Positions 19,576-32,230 of a stretch of DNA of 64,000 bases are shown piece after piece. A model generated the notes under the pieces. That model saw only the letters and a program-made list of their open reading frames with translations. It had not been told where the DNA came from and ran no database searches. Positions within the stretch are counted from its first letter, which is position 1; every line of letters starts with the position of its first letter. A program made the position numbers and the translations under genes. Location of the stretch: assembly GCF_014647055.1 (NCBI RefSeq), contig NZ_BMOL01000004.1:124001-188000 (forward strand), in the 5' to 3' direction. This stretch comes from Deinococcus aerolatus. Lineage in GTDB: Bacteria > Deinococcota > Deinococci > Deinococcales > Deinococcaceae.

Positions 19576-20574
19576 ATGAAGAAAGCAACCCTCACCACCC
19601 TCGCTCTGCTGCTCACCGGCACGACGCTGGCGCAGGCCAACCAGTCCATCACGCTGTACTCGGGCCGCGCCAAGACCTTCGTGGAGCCGGTGGTACAGCA
19701 GTTCGAGAAGCAGACCGGCATCAAGGTCAACGTGCGCTACGGCAGCGACGCGCAGCTGGTGGCCGCCCTGCGCGAGGAGGGCAGCCGTAGCCCCGCCGAC
19801 GTGTTCTGGGGCAACTCGGTGGGTGCGCTGGGCGAACTGGCCAGCGAGGGCCGGTTTGTCAAGCTGGGGACCTCGCTGACGCGCAACGTGTCGCCGGACT
19901 ACCTGCCTGCCGATCGCAGCTGGCTGCCCACCACCGTCCGCTTCCGCACGCTGGCCTACAACACCGAGAAGATCAAGCCTGAGCAGCTGCCGGCCAGCGT
20001 GCTGGACCTGCCCAAGATGACCGCCCTGAAGGGCCGTATCGGCTGGACAGTGTCGTACCCCAGCTTCCAGGACTTCCTGGCGGGCATGATCGCCCAGCAC
20101 GGCGAGGCCACCACCAAACAGTGGCTCGAAGGCATGAAGGCGCTGCAGCCCAGGGACTACAAGACCAGCAACGTGGGCATGCTCGAAGCCATGCGCTCGG
20201 GTGAAATCGACGTGGGCCTGACCAACCACTACTACATCCAGCGCGTCAATCGCCTGAGCTACCCCATCGACACCTACTTCTTCAAGAACGGCGACATCGG
20301 CAACCTGGGGAACGCGACGGGCGCGGCCATCCTCAAGACCAGCAAGAACACCGCCGCCGCCTCGCGCTTCCTCGGCAGTCTGGTGGGCAAGGACGCGCAG
20401 ACCTTTTTCCTGAGCGTCAACTTCGAGTACCCGGTGATCGGCAACATCCTGCAGCCCACCACCATGCTCCCCTTCAGCGATATCAGCAAGCGCGGCCCGA
20501 AGATCGATCCCACAGCCCTGCCCAAGAACATCGAGAAGGCCCAGAAACTGCTGCGCGACGTCGGCCTGCTGTAA
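19576..20574 (+). CDS. Ferric-iron ABC transporter substrate-binding protein
   Basis: A 332-aa protein with a cleavable signal peptide (cleavage likely after LAQA, residue about 20). The mature part starts SITLYSGRAKTFVEPVV, the N-terminal signature of FbpA/FutA-type iron-binding proteins. The C-lobe Tyr cluster VGLTNHYYIQRV (about residue 220) is the usual iron-coordinating Tyr-Tyr pair. The permease and ATPase follow. A terminator after the gene suggests higher expression of this component than of the rest. Confidence 0.92.
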   Translation: MKKATLTTLALLLTGTTLAQANQSITLYSGRAKTFVEPVVQQFEKQTGIKVNVRYGSDAQLVAALREEGSRSPADVFWGNSVGALGELASEGRFVKLGTSLTRNVSPDYLPADRSWLPTTVRFRTLAYNTEKIKPEQLPASVLDLPKMTALKGRIGWTVSYPSFQDFLAGMIAQHGEATTKQWLEGMKALQPRDYKTSNVGMLEAMRSGEIDVGLTNHYYIQRVNRLSYPIDTYFFKNGDIGNLGNATGAAILKTSKNTAAASRFLGSLVGKDAQTFFLSVNFEYPVIGNILQPTTMLPFSDISKRGPKIDPTALPKNIEKAQKLLRDVGLL

Positions 20575-20596
20575 TTCCCACGCGCCCCTCCCTGGT

Positions 20597-20627
20597 CCCG
20601 TCCCGGCTTCTGCCGGTGCGGGCTTTT
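20597..20627 (+). terminator. Terminator after the iron-binding protein gene
   Basis: CCCG and CCGGC arms pair with GCCGG and CGGG across a small internal loop and are followed by CTTTTTC. Confidence 0.7.
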
Positions 20628-20629
20628 TC

Positions 20630-21124
20630 ATGGTTCACTACCCCATGGGAATCCTGGGATTGCTGCTGGGCGCGGGCGTGTCGGTGGGCGTGTTGCTGGG
20701 GGTCATGGCGCTGCCGCTGGCCTGGGCGCGTGCCGTGGCGGTGCTGGCCGGCGTGGTGCTGCTGGGCGTGCTGGGCAGCATCCTGCTGACGGGCGGCAGC
20801 CTGGAGCGCAGTTTCGGGGCGATTTACCTGATGATGGGCGTGCTGGCCGGGGTGGTGCTGGCCCTGCCCCGGTTGCTGCGCTACGCAGGCCAGGAACCGG
20901 TGTGGGTCAGCCTGGGGCTGGGGGCGGCGGCCACGCTGCTGCTGATCGCCGTCAGCGTGGCGGTGGATACGCTGCTGGGGGCGCTGCTGCCCGCGCCGGA
21001 CCCCCAGACGGGCGCGTCGGTCAAGGCCCAGATCTCGCAGGGCCTGAGCAGCGGCGTCCTGCTTGCCTCCCCGGTGGTGCTGATGGTGCTGTCGTGGCTG
21101 GCGTGGCGCGGGCGGGCAGGCTAG
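20630..21124 (+). CDS. Small polytopic membrane protein inside the iron-transport locus
   Basis: A 164-aa, very hydrophobic protein with about four transmembrane helices (starting GILGLLLGAGVSVGVLLGV; further segments near residues 30-50, 60-80, 95-115 and a final one near 145). Family not recognised. It lies between the iron-binding protein and the permease on the same strand, which suggests but does not prove a transport-linked role. ATG 20645 is an alternative start, since ATG 20630 overlaps the preceding terminator tail. Confidence 0.65.
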   Translation: MVHYPMGILGLLLGAGVSVGVLLGVMALPLAWARAVAVLAGVVLLGVLGSILLTGGSLERSFGAIYLMMGVLAGVVLALPRLLRYAGQEPVWVSLGLGAAATLLLIAVSVAVDTLLGALLPAPDPQTGASVKAQISQGLSSGVLLASPVVLMVLSWLAWRGRAG

Positions 21125-21217
21125 AGCGCCGGATCCCGACTGCCCACCGTGACGCGGGACAATTCCGAGTATTCCGATCTGTTAAAGTCTGTCCGTTGGC
21201 CCGGAGCCACCTCGCCT

Positions 21218-22768
21218 ATGACCCGAAGACTGCCCCCCTCCCTGTTGCTGCCCGCCGTGTTGACCGTGCTGGGGGTGTTGGTGCCGCTGTCCTATCTGGT
21301 GCTGCGTGCGCTGGGGGCCGAGCCGGGTGAGCTGCGCGAGATCGTGTTTCGCCCGCGCAACCTGGCGCTGGCCGGCAGCACGCTGCTGCTGGGCGGCTCG
21401 GTGCTGCTGACCACCACGCTGGTGGCGCTGCCACTGGCCTTTCTGGCCGCCCGCACGGACCTGCGTCCACGCGGTCTGCTGACGCTGCTGGGCGTGCTGC
21501 CGCTGGCGATTCCGGGGTACGTGGGGGCCTACGCGTTTATCGCGGCGGGCGGTGCGGGCGGCGCCATCGACACCCTGACCGGGCTGCGCGTGCCGGCCCC
21601 GGGCGGCTTCTGGGGGGCGCTGCTGGTGCTGACGCTGTTTACCTTTCCATACCTGTTTCTCAACCTGCACGCGGCGCTGCGCACCCAGGACCCTGCGCTG
21701 GAGGACGCCGCCCGGCTGCTGGGCCGCACCCGCTGGCAGACCTTCTGGCAGGTGACGGTGCCGCACCTGCGCCCGGCGTGGCTGTCTGGCGGCCTGTTGA
21801 TCGGCCTGCACACCCTGGGCGACTTCAGCGTGGTCAGCCTGATGCGCTACCCCACCTTCAGCGCGGCAATCTACCAGCAGTACACCGCGGCCTATGACCG
21901 GGTGTACTCGGCGTGGCTGGCGCTGCTGCTGCTGGTGCTGACCGGGGCGGTGCTGTGGCTCGAAGCCCGGTTTATGCGCGGCGTCTTCCTGTCGCGGGTG
22001 TCGCCGGCGGCGGCGAGAAAACCCAGCACCGTCCGGCTGGGCCGGCTGCGCCCGCTGGCGTGGCTGTTCGTGGCGGCGCTGGCCTTCGTGTCGCTGGTGC
22101 TGCCGCTGGGCACGGTGCTGTACTGGCTGGGGTTGGAGAACAATCCATTCGCCTGGGAGGGATTGCTGGCCGCCCTTCGGTCCGCGCTGGGGGCGGCGGC
22201 GCTGGCCGCCCTGACCACCACCGCGCTGGCGCTGCCGCTGGCCCTGATCGGCAGCCGCTTTACCGGGCGCTGGCCGCGCATCATCGAGCGGGCCGCGTAC
22301 CTGGGCTACGCCACGCCGCCGCTGGCCTTTGCGCTGGCGCTGATCTTCTTCGTGCTGCGGGCCGCGCCGCCGCTGTACCAGACGCTGCCGCTGCTGATCA
22401 TCGCCTACACCCTGCACTTTGTCGCCGAGGCGATTGGCCCGATTCGCAGCGGGCTGGTGGGGGCCACGCCCCGGTTGGAGGAGGCGGCCCGCGTGCTGGG
22501 CGTCACGCGGGCGGGGGCGCTGCGGCGGGTCACGCTGCCGCTGCTGGGGCCGGGGCTGCTGGTCAGCGCGGCCTTCGTGTTCCTGAGCGTCCTCAAGGAG
22601 CTGCCGCTGACGCTGCTGCTCGCACCCATCGGCTTCGAGACGCTGGCCCGCAACGTCTGGACCTACACCGAGGAAGCGCAGTACGCCAGCGCCGCCCCCT
22701 ACGCGCTGGCGCTGGCCGCCGCCGGGGCCGTGCTGACGCTGCTGATCCTGCGGCGGGAACGGGAATGA
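21218..22768 (+). CDS. Ferric-iron ABC transporter permease (two fused permease units)
   Basis: A 516-aa membrane protein with about twelve helices in two BPD_transp_1 units, as in FbpB/SfuB. Two EAA-type loops that contact the ATPase are visible: EDAARLLGRTRWQTFWQVTVP (about residue 165) and EEAARVLGVTRAGALRRVTLP split (about residue 425). ATG 21218 was chosen because the earlier ATG at 21149 covers a promoter-like TAAAGT (21183-21188) and polar residues. It ends 10 bases before the ATPase gene. Confidence 0.9.
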   Translation: MTRRLPPSLLLPAVLTVLGVLVPLSYLVLRALGAEPGELREIVFRPRNLALAGSTLLLGGSVLLTTTLVALPLAFLAARTDLRPRGLLTLLGVLPLAIPGYVGAYAFIAAGGAGGAIDTLTGLRVPAPGGFWGALLVLTLFTFPYLFLNLHAALRTQDPALEDAARLLGRTRWQTFWQVTVPHLRPAWLSGGLLIGLHTLGDFSVVSLMRYPTFSAAIYQQYTAAYDRVYSAWLALLLLVLTGAVLWLEARFMRGVFLSRVSPAAARKPSTVRLGRLRPLAWLFVAALAFVSLVLPLGTVLYWLGLENNPFAWEGLLAALRSALGAAALAALTTTALALPLALIGSRFTGRWPRIIERAAYLGYATPPLAFALALIFFVLRAAPPLYQTLPLLIIAYTLHFVAEAIGPIRSGLVGATPRLEEAARVLGVTRAGALRRVTLPLLGPGLLVSAAFVFLSVLKELPLTLLLAPIGFETLARNVWTYTEEAQYASAAPYALALAAAGAVLTLLILRRERE

Positions 22769-22778
22769 GGAGGACGGA

Positions 22779-23882
22779 ATGACGGTCATGGACAGGCAGG
22801 CGCCAGGGGCGGGCCCGGTGGATCAAGCCCTGACGGCCCCGCCCGCGCTGGAACTGCGGGGGCTGGTCAAGTACTTTCACCCACACGGGCGCCCCGCCAC
22901 GAACATGCCTCCGGCGGTGAACGGCCTCGGCCTGCAGGTGGCGCCGGGCGAGCTGCTGACGCTGCTGGGCCCGTCCGGCTGCGGCAAGACCACCACCCTG
23001 CGCCTGATCGCCGGGCTGGAGGAGCCCGATGGCGGCGCGGTGTGGATAGACGGGCGCGACATGACGAATCCGCCGCAGCCGCCCGAGCGCCGGGGCGTGG
23101 GGCTGGTGTTTCAGGACTACGCGCTGTTTCCCCACCTGAGCGTGCTGGGCAACGTGCTGTTCGGGTTGAGCCGCCTGCCCCGCGCCGAGCGCCTGCCCCG
23201 CGCCCGCGAGACGCTGTCGCTGGTGGGCCTGACCGTCTTCGAGTCGCGCATGCCGCACCAGCTCTCCGGTGGGCAGCAGCAGCGCGTCGCCCTGGCCCGC
23301 GCGCTGGCCCCGCGCCCCCGCCTGCTGCTGCTGGACGAGCCGTTTTCCAACCTGGACGCGCAGCTGCGCCACGCCACCCGCCAGGAGGTCCGCGCCATTC
23401 TGCGCCGCAGCGGCGTGGCGGCCATTCTGGTGACCCATGACCAGGAGGAAGCCCTGGCGTTCAGCGACCGCATCGCCCTGATGCGCGCCGGGCAGATCGA
23501 GCAGATCGGCACCCCGCAGGAGGTGTACGCCCATCCGCGCACGGCGTTCGTGGCCTCCTTCCTGGGCCGCAGCAACCTGCTGTCCGGCACCGCTCATGCG
23601 GGAGTGGCCCGCACCGTGTTGGGGAATATTGAACTGGAGGGCGCGGCGGTGCCGGACGGCCCGGTGATGGTCAGCGTGCGCCCCGAGCAGCTGGCCTTTG
23701 CGGAGGCTGGCGCGGGCACCGAGGCGGTGGTGCTGGCCCGCGAATTCAAGGGTCACGCCGTGACCTACACGCTGGCGCTGGGCCAGCAGGAGGTGCAGCT
23801 GCATGACACCGGCCAGCCGCTGCGCGCCGAGGGCGAGCGGGTGTGGGTGCGCGCCACGCGGGCCGGGCGGGCCGTTCGCTAG
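22779..23882 (+). CDS. Ferric-iron ABC transporter ATP-binding protein
   Basis: A 367-aa ATPase. Walker A GPSGCGKTTT (about residue 65), Q-loop LVFQDYALFP, signature LSGGQQQRVALARAL (about residue 163), Walker B LLLLDEPFSNLD and H-loop VTHDQEEAL are all intact. The C-terminal TOBE-type domain (VMVSVRPEQLAF) is typical of FbpC/PotA-like proteins. With the permease and binding protein it forms a complete importer. Confidence 0.93.
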   Translation: MTVMDRQAPGAGPVDQALTAPPALELRGLVKYFHPHGRPATNMPPAVNGLGLQVAPGELLTLLGPSGCGKTTTLRLIAGLEEPDGGAVWIDGRDMTNPPQPPERRGVGLVFQDYALFPHLSVLGNVLFGLSRLPRAERLPRARETLSLVGLTVFESRMPHQLSGGQQQRVALARALAPRPRLLLLDEPFSNLDAQLRHATRQEVRAILRRSGVAAILVTHDQEEALAFSDRIALMRAGQIEQIGTPQEVYAHPRTAFVASFLGRSNLLSGTAHAGVARTVLGNIELEGAAVPDGPVMVSVRPEQLAFAEAGAGTEAVVLAREFKGHAVTYTLALGQQEVQLHDTGQPLRAEGERVWVRATRAGRAVR

Positions 23883-24030
23883 AGGCCGCACCAGCGCTGC
23901 GTTCCTGTGCCCCACCCTCTGCCTAAAGAACTGGTCAGCCTCCGCGCGGTGGGGGCGGCCTACAATGCGGCACGAATGACAGCATGACGGGCCGAGACAG
24001 CAGCGGCCTGGCTCTCAAGGAGATACGACT

Positions 24031-24912
24031 ATGGACTGGAAAAATCTTCCCGGCGGCGGCGGCGGCATCGAGGACCGGCGGGGTGGGGGCGGTGTGCCTG
24101 GCGGCGGCATTGCCGTGGGCGGCGTCGGCGGGCTGATCATCGCGCTGATCGCCATGTTCTTCGGGATCGATCCCGGCGCGATTCTGGGCGGTGGAGACGG
24201 CGCCCAGACCCAGCCGCCCAGCCAGAGCCAGCCGCAGGCCCAGGGGCAGGAGGGCGCGGCGACCGACGAGGACTATCAGTTCATGGACCGCCTGCTGACC
24301 AGCACCAATCAGGTGTGGGGCAATGTGTTTCAGCAGGCCGGGCGCACCTACACCCCGGCGCGGCTGGTGCTGTACACCCGCGGCACGCAGGGCGGCTGCG
24401 GCGTGGCCAGCAGCGCCTCGGGGCCGTTCTACTGCCCGCTGGACAACAAGGTCTACATCGACACCAATTTCTTTGCCATGATGGACCGGCAACTGGGCGG
24501 CGGCGGCGACTTCGCGTATTCCTACGTCATCGCCCATGAGGTGGGGCACCACGTTCAGAACGAACTGGGCATTGCCGATCAGGTCGAGCGCAAGCAGCGC
24601 AGCGCCCGCACCGAGGCCGAGGCCAACAGCTACAGCGTGCGTCTGGAACTGCAGGCCGACTGCTTTGCGGGCGTGTGGGGCAACCGCGTTGAGGAGCAGG
24701 CCAGCATCACGCAGGCCGATATTCAGGAGGCCGTCAGCACCGCGCAGGCCATTGGTGACGACAACCTGCAGCGCCAGCAGGCGGGCCGGGTCGTTCCCGA
24801 CTCCTTCACACACGGCAGCAGTCAGCAACGAGCGAAGTGGTTCACCACCGGCTTCAAGACCGGCGATCCCAACAAGTGCGACACCTTTAACCAGAACTAC
24901 AACCAGTTGTAA
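24031..24912 (+). CDS. Neutral zinc metallopeptidase, YpfJ family
   Basis: A 293-aa protein. A Gly-rich N-terminus, one transmembrane helix ([17 protein letters not shown], about residues 32-48) and a Gln/Pro linker lead to the family's extracytoplasmic domain. That domain has the zinc motif [12 protein letters not shown] (about residues 166-177) and the downstream [12 protein letters not shown] acid ligand region. AAGGAG precedes the ATG, and a TACAAT -10 box lies at 23961-23966. Substrate unknown. Confidence 0.9.
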   Translation: MDWKNLPGGGGGIEDRRGGGGVPGGGIAVGGVGGLIIALIAMFFGIDPGAILGGGDGAQTQPPSQSQPQAQGQEGAATDEDYQFMDRLLTSTNQVWGNVFQQAGRTYTPARLVLYTRGTQGGCGVASSASGPFYCPLDNKVYIDTNFFAMMDRQLGGGGDFAYSYVIAHEVGHHVQNELGIADQVERKQRSARTEAEANSYSVRLELQADCFAGVWGNRVEEQASITQADIQEAVSTAQAIGDDNLQRQQAGRVVPDSFTHGSSQQRAKWFTTGFKTGDPNKCDTFNQNYNQL

Positions 24913-24923
24913 GCGCGGGACGG

Positions 24924-24967
24924 AAGGGGTGGGGCGAGACGACGGTGCTCGCCCCACCCCCTTCTTT
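24924..24967 (+). terminator. Terminator of the YpfJ-family gene
   Basis: Long GC stem (AAGGGGTGGGGCGAG with its complement) followed by CTTCTTTC. Confidence 0.8.
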
Positions 24968-25035
24968 CGCAACCTGTTGCGGGAAAGTGAACTGACTCGC
25001 TCCGCCGTCCACCCGGATGCGCTTTGCTGGGGCCA

Positions 25036-26641
<1,606 letters not shown>

Positions 26642-26658
26642 GCAGCGGCGAAGTACGA

Positions 26659-26690
26659 GGGGCCAGCCCCATGTTTCGAACTGGCCCCTT
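26659..26690. terminator. Hairpin between convergent genes
   Basis: GGGGCCAG and CTGGCCCC arms with a 14-base loop. The T tail is very short, so termination is only likely. Confidence 0.5.
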
Positions 26691-26705
26691 CCGCTGCTAT
26701 CGGCT

Positions 26706-26924
26706 CTACATCGCAGGCATCGGTGTCGGGCCGGGGCTGGGCAGCCCCGGCGTGTCCGGGTTCTCGGTGGGGTCGGGCATCGGCATGCCCGGCAGGTCGG
26801 GATTGACGGGTGGGTCACTCATGGGGCCAGTGCCGTCCTCGCCGGGCATCCGCTCGGGCATGGGCGAGGGGGTATCGGTGGGTTCGGTTGCTGGGGCGGG
26901 TGGACGGTCATAGGGTCCGGTCAT
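26706..26924 (-). CDS. Proline-rich small protein
   Basis: A 72-aa protein with about one third Pro, rich in Met, Asp, Thr and Gly and organised as loose repeats such as [11 protein letters not shown] and [11 protein letters not shown]. No hydrophobic segment, so it is probably disordered. A canonical GGAGG 6 bases before the ATG supports translation. Family not recognised. Confidence 0.6.
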   Translation of the reverse strand: MTGPYDRPPAPATEPTDTPSPMPERMPGEDGTGPMSDPPVNPDLPGMPMPDPTENPDTPGLPSPGPTPMPAM

Positions 26925-27061
26925 GGTGTACCTCCAGGGTCAAGATGGGGTTGATGCTGCCCGTTTCGGCCGTCCAGCAGGGAAGAAAGATCTAAAGAGG
27001 TCTTCACGCCTTCGCGGCAGCGCTCACAGTCCGGTCCGCCGCAGCCGGGTCACACTGGACC

Positions 27062-28186
27062 ATGGCTAAATTTAATTCCCGTTCCATGCTGGCCTGGGGT
27101 GTTGCGGCGCTGCTGGCCGGCGCCTCGGCGCAGACTGCACCTGCCGTCACCTTCGAGCCGTTCGTCAGCGGACTGAAACAGGTCACGGCCATCGCGCACG
27201 CGGGCGACGGTTCCAACCGTCTGTACGTCGCGCAGCAGGACGGGCGCGTCCGCATGATCGAGAACGGCGAGATCAGAAACAGCCTGTTTCTGGACGCCCA
27301 GAAGCTGACCCGTGCGGACGGGGAACGCGGCCTGATCGGGCTGGCCTTCGATCCGGAGTACAAGACCAACCGCCGCCTGTACGTGCACTACACCGACCTG
27401 AACGGCGACACGGTGCTGGCCCGTTACACCGCCACCCCCGACTTCAGCCGCGCCGAGGCGGCCAGCGCCAAAACCCTGTTTACCGCCAAGCAGCCGTACA
27501 GCAACCACAACGGCGGACAACTTGCCTTCGGCCCCGACGGTTTCCTGTACCTGGGGCTGGGAGACGGCGGTTCGGGCGGCGATCCCAAGAACAACGGGCA
27601 GGACCTGGGTTCGCCGCTGGGCAAGCTGCTGCGCTTCGACGTGTCCGGGGACGCGGCCAAACCCGCCGCAGGCAACCCCTTCGTGAACCGTGCGGGAGCC
27701 AACCCCAACATCTGGGCCTACGGCCTGCGCAACCCCTGGCGCTTCAGCTTTGACCGCGAGGGCGGCGGACTGGTGATCGCGGACGTGGGCCAGAACAGCT
27801 TCGAGGAGGTGGACTTCCAGCCCCGCGCCAGCAAAGGCGGCGAGAACTATGGCTGGCGCGTGCGCGAGGGCCGCGAGTGTTTCGAGAAGGGCTGCACCGA
27901 CAAGGGCTTCGTGGAGCCGGTGCTGGTATACGGTCGCACGGAAGGCCAGAGCATCACTGGCGGCTACGTCTACCGGGGCAAGGCCATTCCTGCGCTGAAG
28001 GGGCAATACGTCTTCGCCGACTTCGCCACCGGAACCGTGTGGGCCGCGCCGGCCCAGGGCAACACCTGGGAGAAGAAGACGCTGGGCAAGGTGGCCAACC
28101 CCAGCACCTTCGGCGAGGATGAGGCGGGCGAGGTCTACGTGGCCGAGTACGGCAGCGGCCGGATCCTGAAGCTGGCGCAGAAGTAG
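27062..28186 (+). CDS. Secreted PQQ-dependent sugar dehydrogenase (aldose type)
   Basis: A 374-aa protein with a signal peptide (cleavage likely after GASA, about residue 23). A six-bladed beta-propeller of the glucose/sorbosone dehydrogenase family follows: FVSGLKQVTAIAHAGDGSNR, the catalytic-His region YSNHNGGQLAFGPDG (about residue 143), LGLGDGGSGGDP (calcium site) and YGLRNPWRFSFD (about residue 222). It would oxidise aldoses in the periplasm or outside the cell. No PQQ synthesis genes are in the window. Confidence 0.88.
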   Translation: MAKFNSRSMLAWGVAALLAGASAQTAPAVTFEPFVSGLKQVTAIAHAGDGSNRLYVAQQDGRVRMIENGEIRNSLFLDAQKLTRADGERGLIGLAFDPEYKTNRRLYVHYTDLNGDTVLARYTATPDFSRAEAASAKTLFTAKQPYSNHNGGQLAFGPDGFLYLGLGDGGSGGDPKNNGQDLGSPLGKLLRFDVSGDAAKPAAGNPFVNRAGANPNIWAYGLRNPWRFSFDREGGGLVIADVGQNSFEEVDFQPRASKGGENYGWRVREGRECFEKGCTDKGFVEPVLVYGRTEGQSITGGYVYRGKAIPALKGQYVFADFATGTVWAAPAQGNTWEKKTLGKVANPSTFGEDEAGEVYVAEYGSGRILKLAQK

Positions 28187-28224
28187 CGCGGCGGGGTATT
28201 TGTACCACAGGGGAGATGCGGCGA

Positions 28225-29181
28225 CTACTGCGCGTCTTCCCGCTGGTAGTCCACCACCAGCGGCCGGTGATCGCTTTCCTGGGCCGTGAGAACGGTGGCG
28301 CGTGTCGGGGTCAAGCCGCGCGCCATCTGGTGGTCGATGCGCACATGCAGGCCAGGGAAGGTCCAGCCGGGGCCACGCCCAGCCTGCATGAAGGCGTCTG
28401 GGCCGAATGCCTGCTGCAGGCTCTGGTAGATCACGCCACGCGGCGGGGTGTTCAGGTCACCGCCCAGCAGCGCCCGGCCCGGGGTCCGCCCGGCAATCTG
28501 CCGCAGCACCTGCGCCTGCGCCGCGCGGTTGTTGCGGGTTCGTTCCAGATAGGTGAAATTTCCGGTCAGCGCGGCGGTGACCTGCACCGTTCCCAGATGC
28601 GCGTTCACCACAGTCAGCGCTTGCCCGCGCCACTGCAAGCGTGTCAGCAGCACCTCACGCCGGTTGCCGGGCAGGGCCACCTTTTCCGAGGCCAGAACGG
28701 GCAGCCGGGTCAGCGTCATGACCTCCGCTGCCGAGCGCAGGGTGTAACCGGGCAGGGCGGCGGTCAGCGCCTCGGTGTAGCCCGGCGGCTGAAAGTTGGA
28801 TTCCTGCAACAGGATGACGTCCGCATCGGCCCCCTTCAGGACGGCGGCCAGCCGATCCGGCGTGGACCGGTACCCGCTGTTGACGTTGTAGTTCAGCACC
28901 CGCAGCTGTCCGCTGTGTTGCGGCGTCCAGTGCAACAGACCCGCGCCCCAGGCGGCCAGCAGAGTTCCGGCCAGCGCCACCGCAATCCCCCGTCGCTGGA
29001 GGGCGGTCCACAGCAGCACCACTGGCGCAGGCACCAGCCACAGCACGGCAGGCGTATAGGCCAGCAGCAACGTGGGCAGCGTCTTCTCGCCCAGGACTTC
29101 GCCCAGCCCCCAGACCAGCACGGCGAACAGCAAGTAGACCCAGGCGAGGCGCGAGCGGAACATCGGGACCGAGCCTGTCAC
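28225..29181 (-). CDS. Membrane-anchored endonuclease/exonuclease/phosphatase (EEP) protein
   Basis: A 318-aa protein. About three N-terminal transmembrane helices (residues 10-30, 38-60 and 67-85) precede an EEP domain with LNYNVNSGYRS (Asn), ILLQESNFQ (metal-binding Glu, about residue 122), VVNAHLGTVQ (His), LLGGDLNTPP (about residue 245) and a C-terminal DHRPLVVDY with the catalytic Asp-His. The substrate may be a nucleic acid or phospholipid outside the membrane; unknown. Confidence 0.85.
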   Translation of the reverse strand: MTGSVPMFRSRLAWVYLLFAVLVWGLGEVLGEKTLPTLLLAYTPAVLWLVPAPVVLLWTALQRRGIAVALAGTLLAAWGAGLLHWTPQHSGQLRVLNYNVNSGYRSTPDRLAAVLKGADADVILLQESNFQPPGYTEALTAALPGYTLRSAAEVMTLTRLPVLASEKVALPGNRREVLLTRLQWRGQALTVVNAHLGTVQVTAALTGNFTYLERTRNNRAAQAQVLRQIAGRTPGRALLGGDLNTPPRGVIYQSLQQAFGPDAFMQAGRGPGWTFPGLHVRIDHQMARGLTPTRATVLTAQESDHRPLVVDYQREDAQ

Positions 29182-29270
29182 ACCCCGGTGAGAGGCGGCG
29201 TCAACACAAAGTCATATCGGTCTAGAAGAGGGACGGGAGCAAAAGCCCTCGCCCCCCCCTGACGGGTGGG

Positions 29271-30989
<1,719 letters not shown>

Positions 30990-31261
30990 GTGGATTCACA
31001 TCCTTTCTAAGGGTACAGAGGGTGAAGTCTGGATTGGGGGAACAGCCCGGCCTCGCCAGGCCCGAACAAGGTTCGCGCGGCGGGTGGCTGCAGGGTTCCG
31101 TCATTGGCCTCAGAATACCGCCCTGGCGCAGTTACAAAGGTGTGCAATGCCTTCAGGCGGCTATGGATTCGCAGGCAGCAGAACCGGGGCAGGTCTCAGA
31201 TCTTGATCATCGTGGGTTCAGGGTACCGCAGAGGCGACGGGCGGCGCATCGGCAAGGTGGC
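30990..31261. other. Intergenic region upstream of hflX
   Basis: About 270 bases between hflX and the phosphotransferase, both on the minus strand. No gene-like frame, tRNA or strong terminator was seen. The region next to hflX is A/T-richer and carries the possible hflX ribosome-binding site. Confidence 0.5.
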
Positions 31262-32167
31262 CTAGCGGACGTCCGCCAGCACTTCCCGCACCGTGTGCCA
31301 ACTGCGCGCCACGATTTCGGGATTGGTGTCCCGGTAGTACGGCAGCGCGAACAGGGCCTTGGCCAGTGCCCTGGCCCGGCCGCGCTCCCAGGTGGCTTCG
31401 TCGGGTTGCAACCTTTCGCGGTAAATGCGGCGGCTCCCGGCAGTCAGGGCATTCCAGGCGGGCATCAGGTCCACGGCCGGGTCATGCAGTTCCAGGGCCG
31501 AGAAATCCAGCACGGCGCTCAGGCGCTGGCCGTCCCACAGCAGGTTGCTGCTGTGCAGGTCACCGTGAACCCATACGGGGGGGTCCACCCACCCCGGAAG
31601 CTGCATTGCCTCGTCCCAGACGGCGGTGATGTTTCTGCGGGTTGTGGCGTCCAGCCACGCCGCCGAGGTGTCCAGGCTGGCGCGGACGTGCGGGTCAAGC
31701 GTGTGCAGATCGGTGGCGGGACTCCCGGCATGCGGCGCCCCGGTGGTGTCGCAGGCCCGCAGCGCCAGCACGAACTCGGCCAGTTGCCCGGCCAGTTCAG
31801 GACGCGCCGCCATTTCTGACAACGGGAGCATCGCCCCCGGCAACCAGCGGTACACGCCCCAGGTGTACGGGTAACCCTCACCCGGCTGGCCCAGCGCCAG
31901 CGGCTGGGGCACGCGCAACGGCAGCTGCGGGGCCAGCCGGGGCAGCCACTCCAGTTCCTTTTCCACCTGCCCCACCGCCCAGCCGATGCGGGGCAACCGG
32001 GCCATCAGACCATCGCCCAGCCGGTACAGGGCGTTATCGGTGCCAAACGATTGGACGCGGCGCACGGGCAAGGCAGCCCAGTCGGAAAATTGCGTGGCCA
32101 GCAGCCGACGCACCAACGAGACGTCGGTGTGAATCTCGTCGGGGTGCATCTTGAGATCAAGCGACAT
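31262..32167 (-). CDS. Aminoglycoside phosphotransferase-like kinase
   Basis: A 301-aa protein-kinase-like fold. An N-lobe with the Gly loop replaced by SFGTDNALYRLGDGLMARLPR is followed by the catalytic loop VHGDLHSSNLLWDG (about residues 205-218) and the metal motif VLDFSALELHDP. This is the APH/choline kinase arrangement with active-site residues intact. Resistance cannot be inferred; many such proteins phosphorylate small metabolites. ATG 32167 lies 7 bases after TAGGCT on the minus strand (32175-32180). Confidence 0.84.
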   Translation of the reverse strand: MSLDLKMHPDEIHTDVSLVRRLLATQFSDWAALPVRRVQSFGTDNALYRLGDGLMARLPRIGWAVGQVEKELEWLPRLAPQLPLRVPQPLALGQPGEGYPYTWGVYRWLPGAMLPLSEMAARPELAGQLAEFVLALRACDTTGAPHAGSPATDLHTLDPHVRASLDTSAAWLDATTRRNITAVWDEAMQLPGWVDPPVWVHGDLHSSNLLWDGQRLSAVLDFSALELHDPAVDLMPAWNALTAGSRRIYRERLQPDEATWERGRARALAKALFALPYYRDTNPEIVARSWHTVREVLADVR

Positions 32168-32217
32168 TGGCCCGAGCCTACCGCCGCCCGCCGCCGCCGG
32201 ACATACACTGAACGGCT

Positions 32218-32223
32218 TACACT
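32218..32223 (+). promoter_or_regulatory. Leaderless -10 box of the DinB-like gene
   Basis: TACACT, 7 bases before ATG 32231. A second TACACTGA copy lies 14 bases upstream (32204-32211). Confidence 0.55.
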
Positions 32224-32230
32224 GACTCCC

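Noticed and set aside
21149..21217. Earlier ATG as the start of the iron permease
   Set aside because: The added residues are polar, lie over a promoter-like TAAAGT and precede the natural first membrane helix.
21182..22789. A 535-codon minus-strand frame
   Set aside because: Low-complexity Gln/Arg-rich product antisense to the iron permease; a codon-bias artefact.
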